From positions 6,768,501-6,832,500 of the forward strand of contig NC_089856.1 in the NCBI RefSeq assembly GCF_036373705.1: a DNA stretch of 64,000 nucleotides, in the 5' to 3' direction. Below are positions 47,729 through 60,544 of this stretch, piece by piece (the stretch's first letter is position 1; every line of letters starts with the position of its first letter). The notes below the pieces were generated by a model that had not been told where the DNA came from, did no database searches, and saw only the letters and a list, made by a program, of their open reading frames with translations. Origin of the DNA: Amia ocellicauda (lineage: Eukaryota > Chordata > Actinopteri > Amiiformes > Amiidae). The position numbers and the translations under genes are program-made.

Positions 47729-50000
47729 GACAGAGGCCTCTTCGTCTGACTGGTCCTCCCCAACAAGGAAATGTAAAGGCTTACACAGGCACTCGCCCAA
47801 CTGCACTCATACCAACTGGGCACAGATCACACCAAGGCAAGATGGCACACCTCCACATTCAACTGTTCAACAGGGAACCCCCACGAACTCTGAGAATACA
47901 CCAAGCGTGCGTATGGGAGAAAAGCAGCCACACTGGCTAGACCTCCCAGACACAGCCCATGCAGCGTCGTGGCTAAAAACAAACTATTGTGTAGAAGCGT
48001 GACTGGAAGGCCACTGGAAAATGAAGTCCTGATTGACCCTGAAACAGAGAAAACAACTTAGTTCACCTAAAAAAAAATGAAGATCTAAATTTACCAAACT
48101 GCACTTGAAGGATCTAGCATCTGCCGGCATGTGCTGTCAACATCATCTTTCTTTAAATACATAGAATATTTGTTTGCAAAGCATTTGATTAAAAGAATGA
48201 GCAAAACTCTGACAGATAGATATATAGATGCATTAAGTGTTAAGTGTACTCTCCTGATTGTGAAAGCAAGATACATTTTCAAAACTAATCACCTCATGGC
48301 TGGTGAAAAATAACAGTTGGTTAAAGCATATGGTTAAAATTGCGACAACAGAATGGAAATGGCATAGATGTTAAATTTACTAGGATCTAGGCCAACCCAT
48401 AGCCTAAATGAATGCTTCAATCTTTTTGATAAGTGGCCAGAGATTTGCTGTACTATTTCTATCACAGTGCAGTTTCCAGCGTGGTGAGAAGTCATTATCT
48501 TCCCAATTCATCCTGTTAGTTCATCACAGCTTTTTTTAAGGGATAGAGAGCAGGACTCTTAACCAGAAATTGCAATATTGTAATGTCCTGGCACTTCACG
48601 TTTCTTCCAGAATATCATAATGCGGTTGAAGAAATCCAATGTCTATAAAGCACATAGACCAACCTCTGGTACACAGCATTACTAGCAGACAGAGGCTTGT
48701 CCTTTTAAACCTTAGCGTATAACCACTATGAAAACAATAGAAATTAGGCTCTATTTAAATGATGTGCACTGTGGTAATCCCAACGAAAAGCCATGCATAA
48801 AATAAACATTGGAGACGGAAACAGATTCATGAATAATGTACAATCCAAACTAAAAATAAATAAATAAAAAAGCAAGCAGGAAGCGTTTAGAAAAGCAGCA
48901 CGTCGTGACAGCCAGCAAACGGCTCACTTTATCAAACAACTGAACTCAGACAACAATAAAAGGTGTGTCTGTTTTTCTTAAGGGTATTATGGCCTCTTTT
49001 GAAGCAAACACTACACTGACAACACCTTTTGGGCAGAATAACAAGCTATGTGAATTTAGCAACCCAATAAAAAGTTGAATCTGTGCGCAAACAATGACTG
49101 TATTGCATTCTAGTGTTGATGTTAGATATCCAGGTGAAACCTTAACACATACAGCCATACAATGTATTCAAATCTTGCTCCGCCTGATAAAACTCATTGA
49201 AATGCACTCATTCAAATGTTATCGAAGCACTACATTGTGATCAATAAAACAAATACATTCAACAACAGAGCATACATGGCTCGTTTTAATAGTGTTTGAA
49301 CAATATATGCCTATAATGCATTAAATCCATGTACAAATATCCATTCAATGTTTGATGCTCTAATCATAAAAGAGAGGCAATAACTTTAAGGACAACAACA
49401 TTGTAGGTTACAATCCCCGTAACAAATTCACAACAGTCACGGATTTAAATAGACAAAAATAAATGTAGAGTTTTGGCAGAATCGTGGTTTTATTTGATTC
49501 CGATCCGTTTCCATTAGGCTACAGGTTAAGACTTAGTTTGGTGTGATTTGATACCCAGTAAGGCAATATATTAAAACTAGACACGAAGACTATTTACAAG
49601 TATTTGTCTAGATATTGTCATCTTCAATTGTCATAGCCAAGGCGTTGACTGTTTGAATGACTGCTCCACGAAAAGGGAATAAGAAGATCTTTAAGTTTCC
49701 TATAAGTAAAATCCAGAGACAATTGTTTCAATGCAGTATACTGACTTGATTCATGTATATTTAAAAAATAAACATCATTAAACGCTCTGATGTTTTAGAG
49801 GGGGACTGTAACTTTCAGATAAAATATAATCACAATCATACAGCTTTTAATTAAGACACACCCCTGTTTAACGCAGCTCACCAAACAAGAAACCCCAGAC
49901 GGAACAAACAAGATTTTCGCAGAGTTTCGGTTGGCCGTCTCATTCCTCGCCTTGGCTCATATGTCTCCCAAAAGAAACGATCCCGGGATCACTAACTCAC

Positions 50001-50280
50001 CAAACTGGAGGGGATCAAATGAGGGTCGTCTTCCTCGGGTCACACATGAACCGGAGCCAAATACAGTATTGTACACGGAAAGAATGAACAGCCCGAGCAG
50101 CCAGGATCCATCCGGCAGGTGGGATTTACTTTCCCAGGGCCAACCAGAAGCAGCTGCGCGCTTTCAGTGACCAATGACACGCAGGAAACAGCACCGATTT
50201 CCTGCGGCCCGGTCCTCTCAGCCAACCGAGTGATTCCCGGAGTGTCCCGCCTGCGAATGAGAAATGCGCTGAGAGCGGGT
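50001..50280 (-). promoter_or_regulatory. gipc1: Probable gipc1 promoter and non-coding first exon
   Basis: The only CpG-enriched stretch upstream of gipc1. A consensus donor CCAGTTTG|GTGAGTTAG on the minus strand puts a 5' UTR exon end at 50001. CCAAT-type motifs occur at about 50171 and 50291. The exact start site and the acceptor of the coding exon (a candidate is just before 47753) are inferred. Confidence 0.5.
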
Positions 50281-52296
50281 TAAAGGGCACCCAATGCAAT
50301 GGGTGTAACTATTACTGTACCACGATCCTCACATAGTGCAGACAGTCAGTGTTTGCAATAGAGATTTATTTTTATTTTTAATAAAGCTGGCGATGCTGGT
50401 GCAACACAGATCATATCAATTTGGAGAATCGTGGTCTAGTTTGCTTAATACTGCTAGTGTGTTAAGTCTTGCCTGGGCGCCCACGATTAATGGCTGGTTT
50501 TACAGACCCAGATGAGCCCTAGTCTTCGTCTAACAAACAATGGTATTTTAGGCAGAGTTGTGTAAGTCAATGCTAGGTCTGTGAAACTAGCTGCAAGAGT
50601 TTTAAACAGCAGTTTTTCTAACATATGCTTATGTTATATAGACTATACATTGTATATACATATTGCAATAGGAAGTGCAGCTTTGGTTAGCCAGAGTTTA
50701 AACACAATTTGATAGAATAGAAATTAGTTTTCATAGTTAATTAATTGTATTGTTAATGTATTTTTTCCAAATTGCAAGTTATCCATATTTATCTTTACAC
50801 GCCGAGAAAGGAAACCATGCCAAGTGTTGGCTGCAGATGAAGAGTTGGTTTAGCAGGGAGCAATGCCAGGAATGTATCACTGCAGTAGCGTGTGATTTAT
50901 TGTATCAAGCTACAGGCAGGCTAACCTTTCCTTATTTAAAGGAAACTGGTAGCAACAATTTATAGTCATCATGTCCATGATGTTACAAAGCAAACATTTC
51001 CTGTAATTAAAATCTTGTTACATCATCATTGCAATACTTTTGGGCAGAAATGGAAAAGTCACTGTTTTGTTGACTTTTTAAAATTGCATTTATTGTTTTA
51101 AACTAAGGAAGAGTTCATTACTGTAGCAGCAACGTATACATTTCCTGTTGAGACAAATTTGAAGACATTTTCATCCAAATGATTAAGACACTTAAGATTA
51201 AGATCCAAGCGTTGTGCTTCATCTGGTTTCTTTTTCTTGGATCATTTTGGGTTTAGCATTCTGTTTCATAACATTATTTTGAAATAAGTCAAGTTTAGCC
51301 TAACAGTGCTAGGTTACTTGTATCTATGACGAAAAATGTCCAGCATGGAAATCAGTGGATGCTGTGCTACAATTAAGCAATGCATTTGTTACATTTGGTA
51401 ATGGTAGATTAGTCATCATTTAGAAAATAGTGTGCAATTTTGCTTAAAACTTTACAAAAAGGACATTGGTGCACAGGAATCAGTCCAAAGAACATTGCTC
51501 AATTTAATCCTTAAAGAAATGTCCTACAGAGAGCTTTAATCTTTAACTTTAATCGCTAAACGAACACAGTCTTTTTAGTCTGTAATGGAGGAGACACTGA
51601 GGCAATTTGAAATGAATGGTTTTGAAAGTGAAATGTAAGAGAACTATCTCATGATCAATACAGAAGCGAAGGTGAGAGGACACGTGGAAATGATGAGAAT
51701 ATATTTTAAAGACTGGAAAACAGGTCTCACTTTTTTACACAAGGGTGTACATGTGTCTGGAACAAGCTCCCATCCATATAATTGAAGCATTTATCTTATG
51801 TTATTTAATCATAAATAGTAGGATAAGGACCAATTATTATATGGCAACACAGGAAAATGCAGGTTTTGATCTTTCGGATGGCAACTGCATTCAGATTTAA
51901 ATATTCAACAATGTTTAAAAAAAATATGTTCCAGAATATGGCATTTTTATTGAACTGATTTACATTGACATGAGTTATATACATTATTTTTAAATCTCAA
52001 CTTGAATCCTTGACGTTTTCAGCTTGCTCTTCTTGTAAGTGTTTACATTGCAGATATGTCTTTCTTGTTCTATGGTGACTGCAAGTGTGCACAGTATCAT
52101 TTGATCTTTAGCACTTTATCACTTGATTTATGGTTTAAAATGACTTCCCTTCAGTTACCTACTAAACTAATTGACAATCCTTGCTAAAGTTTGTTAGGGC
52201 TATATGATTATATTCAGAGAGAACAACACTTTTGAGACAGATATGTACATTATCTTTCTAGTTTTCCTGCAAAACAGCACTGATGGAGTGCAAACA

Positions 52297-52350
<54 letters not shown>

Positions 52351-54325
52351 TTCTTATTCTCATTCAAGATAAATGGTAATGAGAAATCTCATTAAAACCA
52401 CTTTTTTACTTTGTGTGGAAAAAACGTGATGATGTGTATTCATTTTTTTTTTGTTATGAAACAATTGTGAATAACAAAATCAATATAATCAACTTTTAAA
52501 TATGTACCAAAAAGTCACAGCTACAATATTGGTTTGGTATTCTAACTGGTTGTGTGGCCCTTTAGGTTTCTTTAGTAACATTACTAAACCACCTCCAATG
52601 CTTTAACAGGGCAAAACATGGGTATAAACTAAGGGGGCAGTATTTGTTTTCTTTTCATCAAGAGGTTCCCTTTAAAAATATGGAAATGGATATAGAAATG
52701 TGTTTCCTGCATACATTTTTTGCATGGAATTAAAGAGCAGGAAACAGACAATAAAACCACTGTTGAAATAAACATTACCAAGCACAAGGGGAAATATTAA
52801 TAAAGATTATTGACTGACAAGATGAGCGTATGAACGTTTATATTAAATACTGTCAAAGCATTGTGTATGAGAAACACTTTTGCAATTTCTTGATCACATA
52901 GAAAACACTATTGTTTCCATAAGGAAAAAATACACCTTTAATTTCACTAAAACATGTGATGAATATAAATAACCTGTGCATGTTTAACTTTATTGAGAAC
53001 TGTCCAATAACCAGTTTCCTTTGAAGACCAATGCATTCATCTTGAGGTGTATTCTTCCTTTTAACAGACTTCAATCAAGCTTTTACTTTATTAACATTAT
53101 TGAATTTCTTTATTTGAACTGCTATGACTGAATAAACAATAGAATGGACAACAAATTGTATTTGTTTCGTTTTTTGAAAATAAAAATTATAATCCAACCC
53201 TACTCTATCCACCAGTATAAAAATAAATACCTTTACTTCTCAGGATCTATAAATGAATGTGACCTAGCATAGATGCATTATACAGCCCTTCAGGAAAAAA
53301 TACAATCTTTATAAAGAAAGCAAATAACAACATTTTCATTGAGTTGAAGTTGAAGGACATCTGAACACAATGTTTGTAATATATACCTTTAGATTGGCAC
53401 TAGAGGTCAAAATGCCACATACTATGAGGTTTTCAGTACATTCAGGATAAGGAAGTGTTAACAGACTGATCAAATAAAAAGATAAAAGGCACATTCCTGC
53501 ATATAGTTTAAAATTGCCATCCAGAATGACAATTATTGGAAGACTATCAAATCATATACAATTATTTAGACCTGGTCAAGAAAGCAATGATTCACTATTT
53601 TAAGTATTAACATATGACTCCTTCAAATTCCAACACTGGGAGCTTCCCACCTCAGTAGGTAAGTGGTATGGCCTGGGTCACAGAGCTCATCCTGCTCTTT
53701 AAATTACGGTGGCCCTGAAGTGCAACTGCTGAGATTTGCAGTGGCTGTGAGATTTGTAAGTGCTGAAAAAATAAAGAAGCTGCAGCAGCATTTTCAGAGG
53801 CAATTACGAAAAGGGAGGTGCATTGTGAAATATATTTCACTGACGCCATTGGACAGCAAGCAAGTCACGTGGGCCGAGCTGCTTCTTAGTAGAGCCGACA
53901 GAATCTGAGAAACAAGAGCGCGAAGTATCCTATTAATATCGCTGTGTCTTCTGCTCTCTGTCCACTTTGTGGTGACATATTAAGAGTTATAGGGCTGTCC
54001 TAACATGTATCAGAAATTAATGAAAGCTTATGGTATCACTAATTTAACTAAACATGTATATTTTCATAAATATTTCAAATCTTGTCATAATTACCTTAAT
54101 TAAAAAAATGTGGGGGTCACATTTGTTTACACCTCTATGTAATCCTCTAAATTAAATCTATCAGAAAGAATTCCACAACATTCTGCTCTTTGGAAGTTCA
54201 GTGGAAACTCCTGGAACTATACACAGGCCTGTGAAGGTTTCCTATTTTCCTGGGGCATAAAAGGAGGTTTCAGTTATACATACAAGACATTCAGCAGTAG
54301 CATGCATCATCATGGTTAAGATCAG
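50281..54325. other. Intergenic sequence between gipc1 and dnajb1
   Basis: AT-rich, no gene recognised. An (ATT)n tract lies at 52299-52351. An ORF at 53663-53908 (81 codons) has no recognisable domain. Confidence 0.4.
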
Positions 54326-54329
54326 AGTT

Positions 54330-54720
54330 TTCCAAAGACTGCAGGCAAAATGGTCATTTACCACTACAAGTTTGGAGATGGTTGGAATCCACAGAACAAC
54401 CTGATCTACCACTTTCCACCGTATTGTCCATTATGAAGATATTTAAGGCTACTGGTATCTTGCCACTAAGGGCTGTGAGACAAGTGGCAAAACTCTTCCT
54501 GTATGAATGTGGCATTCATAGCCATGTTGTAAGGAAGAAGCCTCTTCTGATGATGTTTTATTATATGTCCAGTTTTATTTTGGACATAGTCATCAACATT
54601 ATTTTTGGCAAAAAAAAAGTGAAGCTCATTGTAGCCAATGCACGGCAGGGAGGACATGGAGGCAAAGGTTGTGGAACATAGCAGTGCTGTGGTTTATTAA
54701 GAGAAACAGAAATACAGTTG
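54330..54720 (+). mobile_element. Degenerate Tc1-like transposase fragment (Sleeping Beauty-like group)
   Basis: One frame gives LSTVLSIMKIFKATG, resembling the first helix-turn-helix end, then GIHSHVVRKKPLL, resembling the 'GLHGRVARRKPLL' hallmark before the catalytic domain. A second frame then gives FGHSHQHYFWQKK and TAGRTWRQRLWN, resembling the 'FGHNSKRYVWRK...VKHGGGSIMLWG' segment. The middle is deleted and the frames are broken. No inverted repeats located. Older than the other Tc1 copies. Confidence 0.6.
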
Positions 54721-55221
54721 TTTAAAAACATGTTCCCTGAAATTCCTCATTCTAGAAGTGCTAGCTCTACTAGTTCAAAACCTAAAACAAAGGAGTGAAA
54801 ATAAGAAAAATGAAAAAATAAACTATGGGTTTTCAGTTTCTGAATGGGCTTCACAGCAGGAGTGAGGGTTACAGAGGAAGTGTCTGCAGGGTTGTTACAG
54901 AAAAGACAAGAGGGAGAGGTTAAATAAAGCAAGCACAGCTGTGTTTTATTCTCCGAGTTGGTTAAGGAGCCCAATCTCAATTACATGACCCAGGAGCACC
55001 TGTACACAAGCAGAGGATTCAAAAAGTACTAATTGTAAGAGTGAATAAATCTGAACCTCCTATTTTCTGGAAATTATTTATGACAGCTATGACTATGTTG
55101 TGTGCAATGCTAATAAGATTACAGTATAACATTTTTTGTATTTTTTCAGTAGAACACATTTTCCAATCCATAGATCTTCTTAATGGATTTTGTTCTCATT
55201 TATTCAGTGGTATGAATAAAT

Positions 55222-55316
55222 CCAGATAACACACAACGTTGCCACAACTTTGTAGCAATGTAATTTACGTTGCCACAATGTTATACAACGATGTGGAAAT
55301 GTTGTGTGTTAACTGG
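55222..55316. mobile_element. Small palindromic MITE
   Basis: The left end CCAGATAACACACAACGTTG and the reverse complement of the right end (CCAGTTAACACACAACATTT) match over about 20 bases with three differences. The inner parts also pair ('gttgccacaa' blocks). 95 bp, no coding capacity. Confidence 0.6.
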
Positions 55317-55365
55317 TAATCCATAGGGGGTTTTACATATGTACATGTAAACACAAGATAATATA

Positions 55366-56547
55366 CACCGATCAGCCATAACATTATGACTACCTGCCTA
55401 ATATTGGGTAGGTCCCCCTTTAGCCACCAAAACAGCCATGACCCGTCGAGGCATGGACTCCACTAGACCTCTTGAAGGTGTGCTGTGGTATCTGGCACCA
55501 AGACGTTAGCAGCAGATCCTTTAAGTCCTGTAAGGTGCGAGGTGGGGCCTCCATGGATCGGACTTGTTTGTCCAGCACATCCCACAGATGCTCGACTGGA
55601 TTGAGATCTGCGGAATTTGGTGGCCAAGTCAACACCTTGAACTCGTTGTTGTGTTCCTCAAACCATTCCTGAACCATTTTTGCTTTGTGGCAGGGTGCAT
55701 TATCCTGCTGAAAGAGGCCAATGCCATCAGGGAATACCGTTTCCATGAAAGGGTGTTCAGGGTCTGCAACAATGCTTAGGTAGGTGGTACATGTCAAAGT
55801 AACATCCACATGAATGGCAGGACCAAAGTTTTCCCAGCAGAACATTGCCCAAAGCATCACACTGCCTCCGCCGGCTTGCCTTCTTCCCATAGTGCATCCT
55901 GGTGTCATGTGTTCTCCAGGTAAGCCACGCACACGTACCCAACCATCCATGTGATGTAAAAGAAAATACGATTCATCAGACCAGGCCACCTTCTTCCATT
56001 GCTCTGTGGTCCAGTTCTGATGCTCACGTCCCCATTGTAGGCACTTTCGGCAGTGGACAGGGGTCAGCGGCTACGCAGCCCCATACGCAACAAACCGCGA
56101 GGCACTGTGTTCTGACACCTATCAGAACCTGCATTCATTTTTTCAGCAATTTGAGCTATAGTAGCTCGTCTGTTGGATCGGACCACACGGGCCAGCCTTC
56201 GCTCCCCACGTGTATGCCACCCATTACCCTGTCGCCGGTTGACCACTTTTCCTTCCTTGGACCACTTTTGATAGGTACGGACCACTGCAGACCGGGAACA
56301 CCCAACAAGAGCTGCAGTTTTGGAGATGCTCTGACCCACTCATCTAGCCATCACAATTTGGCCCTTGTCAAAGTCACTCAGATCCTTACGCTTGCCCATT
56401 TTTCCTGCTTCAAACACATTACCTTTGAGGAGAAAATGTTCACTTGCTGCCTAATATATCCCACCCACTGACAGGTGCCATGATAACGAGATTATCAGTG
56501 TTATTCAATTCACCAGTCAGTGGTCATAATGTTATGGATGATCGATG
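55366..56547 (-). mobile_element. Tc1/mariner element, second DD36E family, full length but decayed
   Basis: 1182 bp between TA duplications (55364-55365 and 56548-56549). Inverted termini are CACCGATCAGCCATAACATT at the left and a three-mismatch inverse at the right. Subterminal repeats around 'ccactgac(a/t)ggtg' are also present. The transposase is on the minus strand. The deleted copy at 18394-18899 belongs to the same family. Confidence 0.93.
55398..56399 (-). pseudogene. Tc1-like transposase, second family, three disabling changes
   Basis: The start [13 protein letters not shown] lies at 56399 and the normal stop after GGPTQY at 55398. The frame is about 334 codons. Catalytic motifs [14 protein letters not shown] and NPVEHLWD are all present, with 36 residues between the last two acids. 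Breaks: an in-frame TGA at 56340-56342, a second TGA at 56064-56066 (after GLRSR), and a 1-bp insertion at about 55470-55478 (TFKRSSGVH in place of TFRGLVES). Not translatable as an enzyme. Confidence 0.9.
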
Positions 56548-56837
56548 TATATACAATTATTTAAATAACATGAGAGTAGATACTCCATACTGACTTGAAC
56601 TCGGATCTCCCCAAAATCATAAACTTACCTTTACAGTACAGTAACCTAATGTGGTCCATCAGCATCTCCTACCTGTTAAGTTTCCTTCCATCTGATTACA
56701 TAAGTAACCTACTGCCCGGTACTGATACTTGAAGTATAATGCTCGCTTTAGGGATATAGGCAGTAAATAGATTACAGTTGATTGCATAAACATTCATCCC
56801 CCAAAAGGACTTTTACACTTTTTTTTTTTTTTTTTTT

Positions 56838-59800
56838 TACAATAAAAAGCTTTATTTCAGTTAAATCAAAGAGCAGTCATTCAAAATACAACATACATTA
56901 CATAATGGACAAATATTACAACCAACAATACATAAAATTGCAATTCTTGCTTTCTGAACAAGGGTGATAAATGAGAAAAAAAGTCTAGGCACTCACTGCC
57001 TCTGAAAGACTCTTACATAAGCAAGATTACAATGGCACATTCCTGTAGAGGAATCCTCATCTCCATTGCCCTTTTTACAAATACTAAACACTTTCTCTAA
57101 GTGTGCAACATTTAAAAATACAAATGGAAACTCCCAAATTAAGTGAAAACATGTTAATTTCACAAGCTTTAAGAGAGTCCATGCCCTTTTTCTGGAATGA
57201 ATATAGGAGTGTAGAATTCTTTCCAAATTCACTCATTTTAGCAAGCATTTCTGTAGCCCCCCCAAACAAAATCACACCCAGATCATACTACTGAAATAAT
57301 GCATGCCCCATACTTCATGGGACATTAATAAAAGCTTTTAATAACAATACTATCAACACTTGATCATCAAGCATTAATGATACCGTATGAACAGGGTGCT
57401 ACTGCATGTCAATCTTACTTGATTTTAAATGGCCTGCCAACGCTGAGGCAAGACAATTAAAACCATAACAATTAATCTCAGTGTTCATCAGTTTATCTAC
57501 ACATAAGGCTGTCAACCCTGGAGCTGAGGCTGCCTGTATCATCTGTCATTGTTCCAGTTGCGATCCTGATCTCTAATCAACCCCTTTGAATTTTTAATAT
57601 TTGGTTCATAAGACCTTTAATAAAACTTTAAGATCTTAAGAGACATTTGGCATCTGTAGACTATATAATGTTCCAGGTTTCAGAATTCCTCTCATTAAAG
57701 GTGAGCAGTTTAAATAACCAATTCAAGACTCAAATCACTCTTGGAGATTGAGAGTTGGTTGGAACACACAACAGAAGACAAGGGTTCCTCAGGACCAGGG
57801 TTAAGAACTACTGATCTGAACCACTACTCCTCAGGGTATGCCTTATAGTCATACTTCTGCTTTGTTATTGTTTCATGGCAAAATTATGAGACCGATAGTC
57901 AGAACTGTACTGGATAGTGAGTCACACTCCTCCCATGAGCCAGTAGGAATTTAGAAATTAAGAAAGCAAATAAATTCAAATACTTTTTGCATGTGACTTG
58001 CCATAATGGAGAATTGGTGTGATTTTGGTTTAAGTACAGGCATACAACAAATTCTCCAACAAATGTAACAAAAAAATATACATATATAAAAAATGTAACT
58101 GGTTCGGCAAAGGAAAATCGAACCTCACTGGAGCAACATGCTAAACTGAGCTAAAAGGAATTGATCATTCCACTTGCTTTCAGGTTTACACAAAAAGCTG
58201 TGGCTAACAATGACCTCACTGGTTACAAAATGCAAATGTAAGGGCCTTGAAATTCAAGTCTTTAACGGTTTGTAAATGAAGAAGGAGTATGTATTATCAC
58301 CCATGGGTTCTCTCTGCCCCCCTCCCATACCAGGGATAAAATCTGGCCACATAATTCTCAGATGGGTAAAGAACAGATTTTCTTTCAAGATCAACATGCT
58401 TGAGCAGTACAGTCAATTCATTTTCAAGTGCAGATCCTTTTCTCACCCCCTAATATATGTAGTCATATTGCCTTTTATATGCCAACTTGTACTGGACAAA
58501 AATCAAATCAATGAATAGAACAAAACGTCACTGCAGATTTTTCATAGGAACTGCACCTTACACCAAGTCTATCTTTACAATCAACATAATAAAATAGGCA
58601 AGAGTAATCTAGAATATAAACTGGAAAACCATGCAAGCTTCGAGAAACTGGGATTAACAACCTCCATCTGAATATTACTTTTCAAATTTCCAGTTTAATT
58701 CTGTTCCTATTTGCTTATAAATGAAATAGAATGGCTTGAATCTACAACTATGCATATCAATAAACTAATCTTAAACCATCTCCACAATCTGAGAAGTAAA
58801 GGGCCAGGTGACTGCTTTAAAAACATTCACATGTGTCACACAGGTTCAACTGACATTCACACAGGTGGTCTTTTAAAGACCCATTCAACAGGTTGTTTTT
58901 AGTTTTTTTCCAGTACAAGAATCACTGTTTTTCTTCAGCTGGCTACCAGGTTCACACTCAAACAGGTTACTAGAAGGTGATTTTTTTTACATTTTGAAAA
59001 CATTCATTCATCCTTTCTGGTTGAAAATAGCAATTTAGTGGAAAAATAAAAATCTCACAATAATACACAGTGAGCGAGTTCACCAGAATGTTATCTTTTC
59101 ACATCTGCTTTGGACTATCCAGGTTACTCTGGTACCCAAACTGCAGCTGCTGAACATTCAAAGCAATGCTGAATGAAACTGAATTTAATAAAAATAGAAG
59201 TGTATATACAGGTCTCAAGATGTACAAGATCCTGTGTCAGTATCTGTAAATAATTTGAAATAGTGTCTGAGCTTTTTTAATAGACCACACACAGTGGAGT
59301 AAACAATCCATGAAATAAAGTCCTTTAGTTTTCCAAAACAATACTGTTGAAATCTGGCCTCTCAACTGTATTTTTCATTCAGTTTTGCATAAGTGCTTAG
59401 GACTTCTACCTTCTTTTAAGATGGTAAGAAGCACTATCAATTATATAAATACATTTTAAAGCTATATTAAGGCATACTTTAGCTTTCATATAGATGCCTG
59501 TCACTCATCTTGTCACACAAACAAAGAAATACACATTTAAAAGATTTAAAAAACAAAACAGTTTCCATATTTAACACCAGTAGCCCAAGTCCATTGCTGG
59601 AGGAAAGCAGCAACTGGATGAACTCATTAATTTAAACTAAGCAAAAACAACCTGGGAATGTTCTCCTTAAGGAGCTTTTCTAGAGCTTTAATCATTCGGT
59701 CTGTATAATAACAAAGCTTTCCTTGCCAAGTTCTATAACCGGTAATAAAAAAAAAAAAAATGCCAGTTCATGGAACATTGTTTGAATCTGTGGACAAAAG

Positions 59801-60544
59801 ACAGGCAATCCATCACAAGGGTCTTGCTCACTTATATTAGAAAATACTAATAAAATAAAAAACAGTAAGGGGTACATTACAGGCTGAAATTCAGAATTCA
59901 GATAAACCTGCCCCAACATACCTGACCCAAAACTTGTAATCCCCCAACCCACTTTTTCTAAGAAGGATGCTACGTTTCCTTCCTCCAAGAAGAAGGAGTC
60001 TTTCCAAGTCCATAACGTCCTACATCCCATCACTATAGCTATAAAAAAAAACTGTTATTAAAATATCTATGCTTCGTGGTTGAGCAGCATGGAAGTCTGA
60101 GATGGTCGATCTTTAAGAAGTGAATAAGTAGCGTTTATTGTTCACAACTTGATGTCACCTTGTAAATAGACTGCATGATGTAAAAAGATTGAAATTCTTA
60201 AACCAGTGTGAAACGGACCAAGTACCTTAAGAGTTATTAACATTTAAGAGTAATTGTGAGAATCAACAGCTATGAAGGTAATCTGATATCAAAACCATGC
60301 AGTATCAAGATGGCTCTCAGGAAACAATCCAAAGTTATTTTCTTTAAGTTCTTTACAGATTTTAATGATGGGATGCTTGATGTGGTGGTTGCATTATGAA
60401 TGGAAATTTAAAAATAAAAAAAATAAAAACTGAAAAAGATGTTTTACTTCTGTCCTGATGAATGAAAGTGCAGATTTGGCCATAAGTGGTGTTAAGCAGC
60501 ACTCTTTGACAGTCTTTCAACTTGCAGCGTCCTCTGTGAAGGCT
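56838..60544 (-). other. dnajb1: Region downstream of dnajb1 stop: 3' UTR and flank
   Basis: On the minus strand a good AATAAA (plus-strand 'tttatt' at 56851-56856) precedes an 18-nt A run (56821-56838). The 3' UTR may therefore extend as far as 3.7 kb. A nearer AATAAA occurs at about 60139 and would give a 0.4-kb UTR. The interval holds no other gene; a dispersed repeat lies at about 57690-57830. Which site is used cannot be told from sequence. Confidence 0.4.
57690..57830 (-). repeat. Dispersed repeat, relative of 23920
   Basis: On the minus strand 'tagttcttaaccctggtcct' followed by 'gtgtgttccaac' parallels 'gattcccaaccctggacct' and 'gtgttccaaa' at 23.93 kb. A third weak match lies at 45630 ('tctgcaaccctggtcttgg') in a gipc1 intron. 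Confidence 0.4.

Noticed and set aside
47547..48002. 151-codon plus-strand ORF over the first gipc1 coding exon
   Set aside because: Antisense to a confidently recognised exon; open because of GC-rich codon usage on the other strand.
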